A DNA stretch of 22,645 bases from a virus. Both the position numbers and the translations under genes were made by a program. The DNA lies in the IMG/VR virus record IMGVR_UViG_3300042987_000391, positions 1 through 22,645 of that record; one strand, written 5' to 3'. Below the pieces are notes generated by a model. The model had not been told where the DNA came from, made no database searches, and saw nothing but the letters and a program-made list of their open reading frames with translations. Shown one piece after another: positions 14,442 to 22,319 of the stretch. The first letter of the stretch is position 1; every line of letters starts with the position of its first letter.

Positions 14442-14930
14442 TTATGCTTGTACCATCTCGGTTACGTCAAACTGAAGTTCAGCGAACGTTTCCGTTGCGC
14501 CTTCTTCCGTTGTGGCAGGTTCGCCGTAGGTCGCGCTAATAATCGGTTCTGCTCCTTGCCATACTAAAGTGCCGCTTTCGTCACCAAAGTTATGGTCAGA
14601 GCGTAACCTTGTCTTAATATTATCAACAAGTGTATCAAAATCCAGCATAGCGTCTTGCGCATTTCTTTGAAGACTATGGTGATAAATTTGTAATATAACG
14701 GAATAATCAACACGCTTCCAGCCGTTATGCGCACCGCCAATAGCAAGGCGTGTTTCGTTTTCACTTTGGATAAAAATGACTACCGCCGCACGGCTTAATT
14801 GACCGGGCTGACTATTAACTTGAAAATTAATACGCTTTGGAAAAGAAATTAAAACTTGATTTAAAGTAGGTATTTGCGGATTTGATAGAAATTTGAATAA
14901 CGTATCCCGAACACCAGTGCGCCCTGCCAT
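14442..14930 (-). CDS. Putative tail terminator / neck completion protein
   Basis: A 162-residue protein located between the head-tail adaptor and the tail-tube gene. It begins with helices (RTGVRDTLFKFLSN), followed by FPKRINFQVN, a strand AAVVIFIQSENETRLAIGG, a second core strand YSVILQIYHHS with helix DFDTLVDNIKTRLRSDHNFG and a final pair IISATYGEP / FAELQFDVTEMV. The alpha/beta order with two long strands around DFDTLVDNIKTRL resembles tail terminator proteins (lambda gpU/gpZ or HK97 gp10 neighbours). GGAGAG lies seven bases before an ATG that overlaps the adaptor stop. It could instead be the head-closure protein; no separate stopper gene is visible. Confidence 0.55.
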   Translation of the reverse strand: MAGRTGVRDTLFKFLSNPQIPTLNQVLISFPKRINFQVNSQPGQLSRAAVVIFIQSENETRLAIGGAHNGWKRVDYSVILQIYHHSLQRNAQDAMLDFDTLVDNIKTRLRSDHNFGDESGTLVWQGAEPIISATYGEPATTEEGATETFAELQFDVTEMVQA

Positions 14931-15817
14931 TAACGAACTCTCCGATAAAGGCTAACCATTTCAAGAGCCATAGCAATATCTCCGCCATAACGTTGAGCCG
15001 CTTCAATGTTAGTGGTAGGTGTATAAGTAATATTCATAGTTAAAGAGTTATCGCCACGAACCTTTAAAAACGCGGTGGTTACGAGAATAGCGGCTTGCTT
15101 AATCGCAGTAGGTAAGTTACCAAAGGTCACGCCAGCCGCGTGGCTATACGTTAAGGCAGACGTTAGAGGAATAGTTGTTGAACCATAAACGTAGTTACTA
15201 GCCACGTAAATAGTTTCAGATTTTGCGCCGTCATAAATCCGATACATACTGCCAGCAGTAATACCAGTTGCGTTAGATACCACCATTGAACTTTGTCCAG
15301 CAGTTGCGGTGGCGATAGCGTTATTAACATAACCAGCCGTATAGTTATATTTGGTAAAGATTTGATATGCGTTAGAACCAGCACCGCCAAAAGAAAGCGG
15401 ACCTTGTGAAGAATACGTTAGCGATAATTGACTAATCGGAATAATAATTTGTTGTTCTTCAAACCAGCAGGTTGAAGGGTCGGTAAGTGTTACTAAATTA
15501 TTTGGGTCAGCACCATATTGGAAACTTTGTAACGAAATAATTGGATATTGATATGGGTGAAGTTCAATATAACCTTGCGGTGTAAATCTGGTGCGTTGTG
15601 TTTCTGTGCGTGAAGAAGCCACTAAATTTTGATTCAAATATTCGTCAAGAAAAGATGAAGCACGAAGTATTACACGCGCTAGTTCAGCGTCTTGCGCCTC
15701 TGCGTTACCGCCTACAACCAAGTTATCGTAATCAATACTTGTCGGCGCGTTCTTATATTCGGCAACCGTTATATAAGGATATTCGTTAAACGTTAGTGTT
15801 GTTACGCCTGTTGCCAT
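14930..15817 (-). CDS. Head-tail connector adaptor protein
   Basis: 295 residues from the ATG at 15817; an in-frame upstream ATG (15868) lies inside the zinc-ribbon gene and is not favoured, since 15817 overlaps that gene's stop as TAATG. The N-terminal helical part (YITVAEYKNAP, DAELARVILRASSFLDEYLN) is the portal-docking helix bundle of gp6-type adaptors. A beta domain follows (ELHPYQYPIISLQSFQYGAD, CWFEEQQIIIPISQLSLTYS, YQIFTKYNYTAGYVNN), then an insert (SSMVVSNATGITAGSMYRIY) and a C-terminal helical part LPTAIKQAAILVTTAFLKVR. It is longer than HK97 gp6 (about 110 residues) because of these beta inserts. It should form the ring under the portal. Confidence 0.7.
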   Translation of the reverse strand: MATGVTTLTFNEYPYITVAEYKNAPTSIDYDNLVVGGNAEAQDAELARVILRASSFLDEYLNQNLVASSRTETQRTRFTPQGYIELHPYQYPIISLQSFQYGADPNNLVTLTDPSTCWFEEQQIIIPISQLSLTYSSQGPLSFGGAGSNAYQIFTKYNYTAGYVNNAIATATAGQSSMVVSNATGITAGSMYRIYDGAKSETIYVASNYVYGSTTIPLTSALTYSHAAGVTFGNLPTAIKQAAILVTTAFLKVRGDNSLTMNITYTPTTNIEAAQRYGGDIAMALEMVSLYRRVR

Positions 15818-16092
15818 TAGTCGCCGTCTTTCATAATTCGTTCGTTTTCGTGTCCACAACGCGAACACTTTTTAAACCAACTACCAAAACCACACGCACT
15901 ACACGGAAAACCTTCGCCCATTATTGCGCCGCTAGTGCTTGCTTGTCCTAAACCTTCTTCTTTCATTTGTCGTGCGTGCTTTGGATTATCTACGTTAATT
16001 AATCCATCGCGCCCTGCTCTATATACCTTTGTGCCACGTTCAGTTTTGACGGCAACTTCCTTCAAACCTGTTGGCGGTATCATCTTTGGCAT
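15817..16092 (-). CDS. Small zinc-ribbon protein between capsid and adaptor
   Basis: Ninety-one residues. The N-terminal half (IPPTGLKEVAVKTERGTKVY, NVDNPKHARQMKEEGLG) is a small ordered domain; residues 64-79 form a zinc ribbon with C64-x-x-C67 and C76-x-x-C79 (PCSACGFGSWFKKCSRCGHE). The ATG follows a run of G (AAGGGGGG) that serves as SD, four bases away. It lies after the capsid-gene hairpin and before the adaptor, so it may be a capsid accessory, a neck factor or a late regulator that binds nucleic acid. Similar short proteins are seen after capsid genes in related phages to my recollection. Function unknown. Confidence 0.65.
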   Translation of the reverse strand: MPKMIPPTGLKEVAVKTERGTKVYRAGRDGLINVDNPKHARQMKEEGLGQASTSGAIMGEGFPCSACGFGSWFKKCSRCGHENERIMKDGD

Positions 16093-16111
16093 ATAACCCC
16101 CCTTATTTAGT

Positions 16112-16151
16112 TAAGTTGTGGTGCGCCCACTATTTGACGCACCACAACTTA
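16112..16151 (-). promoter_or_regulatory. Perfect hairpin after the major capsid gene
   Basis: Fourteen-base arms (TAAGTTGTGGTGCG at 16112-16125 pairing with CGCACCACAACTTA at 16138-16151) enclose a 12-base loop, starting eight bases after the capsid stop. No U tract follows on the minus strand. As at the tail-tube gene, this fits a partial terminator, processing site or 3'-end stabiliser of the capsid message. Confidence 0.7.
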
Positions 16152-16158
16152 TTAATTA

Positions 16159-17865
16159 CTACGCGTTTACAATTCCTGATACTGCGCCGTTCCAAGCAGG
16201 TGCGGTGCAGAAGAATGTTCCACGGAAGTAAGTGCTGAATTCATAAGCAAACTGTGTTACAGGCCATTGGATACCCATATAGTCCTGAACCATAAAGTTT
16301 GCCCATACATCAGAAACCTCTGTGTCTGGAATTGGAAGTGTGTAAGAAAGAACTGGTGATACGCCCTGTGGCAACCAAGGGTGAACAGTTAGCGGAACCA
16401 TCTTTCCAGTTACTTCGTTGTATAGCGCGCCAATTGTTGCGCCACCTACGTAATCTCCAGCCTCAGTTTGAGTTAGAGTCAAGCGGTAGTTTGCGGTTGA
16501 ACCGTTCTTAATTGAATCAGAGAGTTGCTTGCGGTCTGCGCCGTTAATCAAAATCTCATCTGGGTCAGCCTTTACGCTGTTGTAAAGGTTATAGAACACG
16601 GTCTGATATTCAACACCAGGATTTGCTATTGAGAATGTGCTATTAATTGAGTTGTTATAACCAGAGTTTGAACCCAAAACTGTTGGGAGAATTCCGTCAT
16701 AACCTGTTGCGTAAGCAGAAGTATCAGATGAAGCACGTGAAGCAGCAGCACCAGATGTGCTATATGCCGCGTTGTTACCTGTAACGCTTGCGCTTGCTCC
16801 CTGAATTGTGAAGGTACCAGTTCCTTTTAGAGTTCCCTGATACTTCAAGTTTGCTGCGCCTGTTGCGGTTCCAACGTAGATGTTGTAACCAAGTGCGCCA
16901 GCAACTGCGGTGCTAACAGTAATTGTTAGAACGTCGCCAGAGGCAACTGCGGTGCTTGCTTCTGTTCCGAGAATTGACTCACCGAAACCAGAACCAGAAA
17001 TACCTGCGTCAGCAGTAACGTTTACATAATAAGTTGCCGCCGCAAGAGCAGTTTGTGTACCGCTTGCTACTGGGCTTGCCAATGTAAATGTTGGAGCAGA
17101 AAGTGCGCCTGAATAACCAGAAGCAGTTCCGCGTGCCATCAACATCATACGCTCTTCCATCAACATTGTTGCGTAGAGAGTTGAAGTTGAAGACAATTGA
17201 CGCAAATCTTCGTAACCCATACCAGAGAAGTTAGCGTCAAATGAAACGCTATCTGATAGTGAGTAAGAGTTGTAAGGCAGAATTAAGTCATCTGCGGCAT
17301 AAGAAATCTTTGGACCACGCTCGTAGTTGATAGAACCAAATGCGGTTGTGGTGCTTTCTGTAATACCGGGCCAGATGTTTCCTACTCCGCCTGTACCTGT
17401 ACCTGTGTAACCAAGAATACGCTTTACACGGTGTGAAGTACCGACACCCTTCTTACGCGCAATTTTGTTGCGTAGAGGTGTTGGGCGTGGAGTAAGCAAC
17501 TTAGCAGGTGCTTCAAGGTCAAATGCCGCGAAAGATGTGCTAAGTGGTGATGTAAGAGTAATATCCTTTTGGATATCTTGCATTGCTAGGCGCTGTGAAG
17601 AAAGTGCGTTATTAAGCGCGCTTACTGCGTCTGGTGCCAATGACTTATTAGCAACAAGTTGTTCTAGTGAAGCAACTGCGTCGCCAGAAGCCGCTGCGAA
17701 GGTAGATTTTCCTTCACGGATAGCGGCAACTGCCATTGGGTCAGTAACAGCGTGAGATACAGACTTTGAAAGTTCAGATTTGAACTCGTCCATAGCAATA
17801 GCCTGTTCCTTAGCGGAACTAGCGTCGCCGAACATATCGGCTGCTTTAGGGGCTGTTAGTGCCAT
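16159..17865 (-). CDS. Major capsid protein with inserted Ig/FnIII-like domain
   Basis: This 568-residue protein follows the protease-scaffold gene and has the expected HK97-fold pattern. Residues 1-100 are a helical, charged N-terminus that may act as a delta (scaffold) domain cleaved by the protease. Residues 120-250 hold the capsid start (LTPRPTPLRNKIARKKGVGT, with FGSINYERGPK and EERMMLMARGT) and residues 385-568 the C-terminal part (EILINGADRKQL, PLTVHPWLPQ, FFCTAPAWNG). Residues about 257-368 are an insertion with Ig or fibronectin-III style strands (TYYVNVTADAG, LGYNIYVGTATG, GTFTIQG) that could protrude as a surface decoration. AAAGGA precedes the ATG. A perfect hairpin follows the stop. 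Confidence 0.88.
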   Translation of the reverse strand: MALTAPKAADMFGDASSAKEQAIAMDEFKSELSKSVSHAVTDPMAVAAIREGKSTFAAASGDAVASLEQLVANKSLAPDAVSALNNALSSQRLAMQDIQKDITLTSPLSTSFAAFDLEAPAKLLTPRPTPLRNKIARKKGVGTSHRVKRILGYTGTGTGGVGNIWPGITESTTTAFGSINYERGPKISYAADDLILPYNSYSLSDSVSFDANFSGMGYEDLRQLSSTSTLYATMLMEERMMLMARGTASGYSGALSAPTFTLASPVASGTQTALAAATYYVNVTADAGISGSGFGESILGTEASTAVASGDVLTITVSTAVAGALGYNIYVGTATGAANLKYQGTLKGTGTFTIQGASASVTGNNAAYSTSGAAASRASSDTSAYATGYDGILPTVLGSNSGYNNSINSTFSIANPGVEYQTVFYNLYNSVKADPDEILINGADRKQLSDSIKNGSTANYRLTLTQTEAGDYVGGATIGALYNEVTGKMVPLTVHPWLPQGVSPVLSYTLPIPDTEVSDVWANFMVQDYMGIQWPVTQFAYEFSTYFRGTFFCTAPAWNGAVSGIVNA

Positions 17866-17894
17866 TGTATTCCTTTCGTAAAGAGTTGGTTTTG

Positions 17895-18698
17895 TTAATT
17901 ACTTGGCTTGGTTGCGTTTGCTTTAGCGTCAAAATCTGCCGCTAATTCACGGTAACCGCGAGCCAAGTCCTTATCTGCGGTTACGGAAGCCTTAGCGCGG
18001 AATTCAGCCGCTTTATTTAATAGTTCGGAAACTTCCGACATATCAATTTTAACGCCTGAACGCTTTGGACCTCCAGATACTGCCTTGCTTTTTGCCGTTG
18101 CTAATTCGGCTTGTAACTTATTAATTTCCTCTTGATAGGAATTAATCTCGGTAGTTACCGCGTCCTTTGCACTCTTTACGGCTTTTTCTACAATTGCAGT
18201 AATTGTCTTTTCAGACAAATCTTCGTCATCTTCTTCTTCGTCAATAATGGTGCCAATTTCTTCCGTTGTTGGTGTCGGAATAATTTCTGTAACACTCTTA
18301 GGTGTTTGTGCTGGCGATACCATTGTTGCGGTAGTCATATTGGAAGTTGTTCCATCTGGTAGAACAGTTTGTCCACCGCCGTGTGAGTTACCTACTTGAT
18401 TACAACCGCACTCTAGGCACTTGGTTGCTTCGGCACTTTTGCCTTCGGCTTCTTCAACTTCTTCTTCAGCGGCAGAAGGCTTGCTACCTTCGGCAGTTTC
18501 TTCTTCGGCGCTTTCGCCATATTGACGCTTTTCTTCAACTTCTTCTTCATCTTCGCCGTCAATTTCAATTTCTACGCCAGCCTCTTTACACATAGCAGTA
18601 ATTTCTTTTAGTGCTTGTTTAGCGGCGGCATAGCGTTCTAGTAGTTCTTCTTTGGAAGGCTTTTCGGAAACCGCCTTCTCATCTTCTTTATGTTCCAT
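17895..18698 (-). CDS. Candidate nested scaffold protein from an internal start
   Basis: Codon 282 of the protease gene (ATG at 18698-18696) is preceded by AAAGGAG with five bases of spacing, one of the best Shine-Dalgarno sites in the window. Translation from here gives 267 residues containing the acidic segment, CLECGC cluster and coiled coil but not the protease. This matches lambda C/Nu3, in which the scaffold is made from a nested in-frame start within the protease gene. Use of the site is inferred, not shown. Confidence 0.6.
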   Translation of the reverse strand: MEHKEDEKAVSEKPSKEELLERYAAAKQALKEITAMCKEAGVEIEIDGEDEEEVEEKRQYGESAEEETAEGSKPSAAEEEVEEAEGKSAEATKCLECGCNQVGNSHGGGQTVLPDGTTSNMTTATMVSPAQTPKSVTEIIPTPTTEEIGTIIDEEEDDEDLSEKTITAIVEKAVKSAKDAVTTEINSYQEEINKLQAELATAKSKAVSGGPKRSGVKIDMSEVSELLNKAAEFRAKASVTADKDLARGYRELAADFDAKANATKPSN

Positions 18699-19541
18699 TG
18701 TTACTCCTTTGGCAGTTTCTACAAGTTCTTCCAACTTAGTGAAGTCAGAACCATTATCAGATTTCGCAAGCATTAGTTTTGCGTTAGGGTTTGCTGGTCT
18801 ATCTACTAGCGATACTTCTACAATTTGTCCGTCAATAATGCGACCATTAGCCGCTTTATTATCACGCACAACACGTGGCGAACGGATACCAATTGAGAAA
18901 CCTTTTAATACGCCAGTTTCTACCTTCTTAACAGAAACAGGGTCCACAACCAAAGCAGAAATGTAATGTCCGTCAGATTTGCTATCCAATTCTTTAGCAA
19001 CACCTGCGGCAATATTTGAATGTTGTTCGCGGATATTACCGCCAGTTTTAAACCACTCTGGCATAGCCTTTTCTAACCAACCAGCGTCACAAATTTGCTG
19101 GTCAATATCTACGCTGTCGTCAGTTGCCTTACCATAAACAAGTAACGTTCCGTCTTCTTGCTTTTCTTGCTTAATAATTGCGGCATACGCATTTGTTGTA
19201 TCTATTGCCATTGACTTATCCTTTTTCTTTTCTCTCTCCGCTATGGAATTCGCCCACGATTTGCCAGCATCTCCGCCCCATAAAAGCCAAGCAATATAAC
19301 CCTTTGAAGGATTTTTAGCGTTACCCCAGTTTTCTCCTTTTTTATCAACTTCGTGTCTGGCGAAATAACTTACCATACGATTAATGGTTTCTAAAGGAAT
19401 TGATTTACCATTTGATAAATCTCTTGCGCGAGCAACGCCTACTTCGGTTCCACCTCTGCCAAATTCGCGGCGTAATTCTAAACCACGTGCGGCATTTTGT
19501 TGAACACTTTTAGGTGGTACAAAACCATTTGCCGAAGGCAT
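17895..19541 (-). CDS. Prohead protease with fused scaffold region
   Basis: A 548-residue fusion. Residues 1-105 are a small domain with REFGRGGTEVGVARARDL and YFARHEVDKKGENWG...WLLWGGDAG. Residues 111-260 are a prohead serine protease: catalytic H174 in REQHSN, S216 in KGFSIGI, and the strand VEVSLVDRPANPNAKL (241-256) that closes these domains; E242 or D248 may be the third residue. Residues 282-548 are scaffold-like: charged helices, an acidic region (327-372), a CLECGC cluster with a nearby histidine (375-387), a Pro/Thr linker and a coiled coil (440-485). The protease cleaves scaffold and capsid N-termini during head maturation. Internal ATGs with strong SDs occur at codons 111 and 282. 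Confidence 0.85.
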   Translation of the reverse strand: MPSANGFVPPKSVQQNAARGLELRREFGRGGTEVGVARARDLSNGKSIPLETINRMVSYFARHEVDKKGENWGNAKNPSKGYIAWLLWGGDAGKSWANSIAEREKKKDKSMAIDTTNAYAAIIKQEKQEDGTLLVYGKATDDSVDIDQQICDAGWLEKAMPEWFKTGGNIREQHSNIAAGVAKELDSKSDGHYISALVVDPVSVKKVETGVLKGFSIGIRSPRVVRDNKAANGRIIDGQIVEVSLVDRPANPNAKLMLAKSDNGSDFTKLEELVETAKGVTMEHKEDEKAVSEKPSKEELLERYAAAKQALKEITAMCKEAGVEIEIDGEDEEEVEEKRQYGESAEEETAEGSKPSAAEEEVEEAEGKSAEATKCLECGCNQVGNSHGGGQTVLPDGTTSNMTTATMVSPAQTPKSVTEIIPTPTTEEIGTIIDEEEDDEDLSEKTITAIVEKAVKSAKDAVTTEINSYQEEINKLQAELATAKSKAVSGGPKRSGVKIDMSEVSELLNKAAEFRAKASVTADKDLARGYRELAADFDAKANATKPSN

Positions 19542-20449
19542 TAATCCTCGTTTCCTAGAATTATGGATATAGCGTCTTCACCTAAATTGCGCGTATCTAC
19601 TACGTAAGGCGCAATATCACAAACACAATTTGGGTGCGCTGGTGGTTCCGTATCTCCACTAGGAAAACGCTCGTCAATACGGATAGGCGAAGCGTCTGCG
19701 TTCTCTTGGCATAAGTCGCAAGGTTCAGCAACCAACCACTCTACCAGTTCAACGCCACTATCTTCATATAATTCGCGGTTAGCCACGCTGACGGCACGGC
19801 TCATTTCCGTTTGAGCAATATTTAAAGCGCGCTCGCTATCGGACAAAATATCGTCAATTTCTATTTCTAAATCCTTTGCCAACTTCTCACGATAACCAGC
19901 AATTTCTTCCAAAATAGTGCCTACTACGGCTTGCGGTGTTTGACCTTTCTTTAAAGCGTTAGCAAGTGCCGTTCCTATTCGGTCTAACGAAGTTCTATTT
20001 AAACCTTGAATTGTTACACCGCGCCTATCTAATAACGTTTGTAATCCTTTAGGCGGTTGAACTAATGCGGCGGCGGCTCTATTGCCCGGTTTCCAGTTAG
20101 CCCAATTAACACCGATAGCACGTTGTAATTGTTGTTTAGTAGGTGCTTTATTTATCTTTGCTTTAGCAATTGCCGATAACGCAATATCTTCACCTAATAC
20201 ATACGCTTCGCTATAAACAGTTCTAAACGCCGCCATTAACGCCGTATTATTTGGTCTAACGTTTGCTCTTGCCCAGTCACGTGCTTGCTCGGTAGTCATA
20301 TTTACGCTAGGCATATTATGTAAAAATGCTTCAACCACATCTTTGGTATTAATACTTTCTTTAATACCATCACGAATTAATTTGGCACGTCTAGCGGCTA
20401 ACCGAACCTTTGCGCTATTACGTTGCTTCCACGCACGGCTTTCCTTCAT
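19541..20449 (-). CDS. MuF-like minor head protein
   Basis: A 302-residue protein between portal and protease, the normal MuF position. The C-terminal half holds the Mu F-like motif: ALNIAQTEMSRAVSVANREL (207-226), EWLVAEPCDLCQEN with C244 and C247, and PPAHPNCVCDIAPYV with H272, C275 and C277, a set that probably coordinates zinc. The N-terminal half is basic and helical (RAWKQRNSAKVRLAARRAKL). Family members are present in few copies inside the head at the portal and are involved in head assembly or delivered with DNA. No C-terminal toxin extension is present, unlike polymorphic MuF fusions. It starts seven bases after the portal stop with an AGG-type weak SD, so coupling is likely. Confidence 0.85.
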   Translation of the reverse strand: MKESRAWKQRNSAKVRLAARRAKLIRDGIKESINTKDVVEAFLHNMPSVNMTTEQARDWARANVRPNNTALMAAFRTVYSEAYVLGEDIALSAIAKAKINKAPTKQQLQRAIGVNWANWKPGNRAAAALVQPPKGLQTLLDRRGVTIQGLNRTSLDRIGTALANALKKGQTPQAVVGTILEEIAGYREKLAKDLEIEIDDILSDSERALNIAQTEMSRAVSVANRELYEDSGVELVEWLVAEPCDLCQENADASPIRIDERFPSGDTEPPAHPNCVCDIAPYVVDTRNLGEDAISIILGNED

Positions 20450-20455
20450 TTTTAC

Positions 20456-22306
20456 CTACGCTAAATAACGTTCGGCATACCAGCGTGCGCTGTCGTAATC
20501 CTTTGTGGCTACAAATTTATTCAAAACGTCAGCATAAACAACTGGCGTTTCTTTAAATCGGAATGAACGTTCTGGCGATTTGCGTAACCAGCGCAAGAAT
20601 TGTTTTAGTTCCTCTTGAACTGCTTTACCTTCGTCAATTTGTTCACGTTCGCCTTCGCCTTGAACTGTTCCTAATTCTTCGGCAGTTGGTTCTGGCGTAG
20701 GTGCGTCAATTGCGCCTAATAGTTCATCTCCACCTTCAACTGGTGTTTCTAGTGGTTTAAATCCACCTTCGGTAACTAAATACGCACCATTACCTACGGC
20801 AACAATAGGCATATCTGCCTCTGGTGCTTCAATTAATGGGCGACCTGTTAATGAACGTGCTTCGTTAAGTGTTAATGCGCCAGACTTTAACTCAATATCG
20901 CGTGTGCGAGCAACTGATTCCAAATCTTGACGACCACTTTCCATAAACTTAAATTCAAGTTCGCGTGGCATACCTAAGAACATATAAGACAAATGCGAAA
21001 GCATACGAGATACCCACGTTGCTAACGGAATTGCGCCTAATACTTCCGAACTTTGTGCTTGTCCTAATTGAAAACCAGAGCCGCCTAATCCGTTCTTTGG
21101 ATTAAATCCAATTTCGCTAGGCAATACGCCGTAGTGACCGCAAATAGAATTAACTAAATACTCATCTAACGTATCTTTAAAACGTTCGCCATATCCGTCA
21201 TATTGAACTGGTTCCATACCTGCTGGAAGAAGTCTTACGCGCTTACGTTGTTCTGTTTGTCCAGCCAAATCGGAATTAAAAATATCTTCATACGCCTTTA
21301 GCAAGTTAGGATTATTACCAAAGTTTGCGTCCGTTTTCATAATCAATTCTGGTGTAACGCCATCTGTATATTCGGCGCGTAACCATTGTTGCCTACGCAA
21401 ATAAATATCGGCTAATGGCAAAGCGCGTTCAGTTGGGCTATAACCATAAACAGTTGTGGCTCTACGATTACGAATAAAGTAAGCAAGTTCATCGGAAGTA
21501 AATTCGCCATCTGCGGTTTCACTTTCGGTTGGTGCGGCAAATTCGCTACGTGGAAAACCATAAAGAATTTGTTGATAAGAAGGAAATGGCGGAGTAGGGC
21601 GCATACCTCTATCGTCAATTAATGGCTTAATAGTTGAACCATCAAGAATTTGTAATCCAAATAAATCGCCGCCTACTGTTGGTTGCGGCCAAATTGCCCA
21701 CGCGTCAAGCACCAATATTTCTTCAAGTGCGATATTCAACCAGTCATAAAAGAGTAATCCGTTAGCCTTATCTGGTTGTTCCCAAAATGAACGAAGGCGC
21801 GCAATTTCTTCCGTATATCTTTCACGTGCCACCGACATAGCGCGAACGCGAGCGCCACCGATTTCGCTAATAAGTTTTTCTGCGCTATCTTCGGCAAGAA
21901 CAATATCCCAATTTAAACCAAGTATTTTTGCCTTACTTACTTCAATACAACGGCGCAAAATATCAATTTGGTCTGCCGCAGCGCGTAGAGTTTTAAACGG
22001 AACTAATCTAGTTTCCGTAATATTAATATTTTGTGCTACTTGATATTCATAGCGGCGTGGGTCTGGTCTTCCACTTTCGGAAGGTGGATTAATTGCGCCC
22101 GGAATAATAGGCGAACCTGGTGAGAACGGAACAGTAGGCGTAATGGCGTTACGTGGCAAAGGGTCAGTTTGTCCGTAAGTTACATTTGTGCGCCCCGATA
22201 TATTACGCATTTGCTGTTCAGTTAAGGTTACCGAACCTACAGGAAGATTAGGTGCTTTCTGTAATTGTTCGGCAACCTTTTCAGCAAATCGGTCTATTAG
22301 ACCCAT
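20456..22306 (-). CDS. Portal protein
   Basis: A 616-residue protein with the layout of HK97/SPP1-type portals. The N-terminus is disordered and Pro/Asn-rich (20-90). The core has RLVPFKTLRAAADQIDILRR, WNYG-type loops replaced by LNWDIVLAED, LEEILVLDAWAIWPQ (about 193-207) and GLFGLQILDGSTIKPLIDD-like hydrophobic strands. The wing and stem follow (EYLVNSICGHYGVLPSEIGF, GGSGFQLGQAQSSEVLGAI), then SGALTLNEARSLTGRPLIEA, a classic portal clip-to-C-terminus motif. The C-terminal 90 residues are acidic and then basic. It forms the dodecameric ring through which DNA is packaged. A strong AGGGGG SD sits before the ATG. The terminase gene is not directly upstream in this window. Confidence 0.87.
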   Translation of the reverse strand: MGLIDRFAEKVAEQLQKAPNLPVGSVTLTEQQMRNISGRTNVTYGQTDPLPRNAITPTVPFSPGSPIIPGAINPPSESGRPDPRRYEYQVAQNINITETRLVPFKTLRAAADQIDILRRCIEVSKAKILGLNWDIVLAEDSAEKLISEIGGARVRAMSVARERYTEEIARLRSFWEQPDKANGLLFYDWLNIALEEILVLDAWAIWPQPTVGGDLFGLQILDGSTIKPLIDDRGMRPTPPFPSYQQILYGFPRSEFAAPTESETADGEFTSDELAYFIRNRRATTVYGYSPTERALPLADIYLRRQQWLRAEYTDGVTPELIMKTDANFGNNPNLLKAYEDIFNSDLAGQTEQRKRVRLLPAGMEPVQYDGYGERFKDTLDEYLVNSICGHYGVLPSEIGFNPKNGLGGSGFQLGQAQSSEVLGAIPLATWVSRMLSHLSYMFLGMPRELEFKFMESGRQDLESVARTRDIELKSGALTLNEARSLTGRPLIEAPEADMPIVAVGNGAYLVTEGGFKPLETPVEGGDELLGAIDAPTPEPTAEELGTVQGEGEREQIDEGKAVQEELKQFLRWLRKSPERSFRFKETPVVYADVLNKFVATKDYDSARWYAERYLA

Positions 22307-22319
22307 TTATGCCCCCTAA

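Noticed and set aside
14142-14539. Frames on both strands across the tail-tube N-terminus and its upstream gene
   Set aside because: Out-of-frame shadows of two well-supported minus-strand genes with SD and TAATG overlap.
15818-15868. Longer start for the adaptor protein
   Set aside because: The extra residues overlap the zinc-ribbon gene and are basic junk-like sequence; the TAATG start at 15817 fits the operon style.
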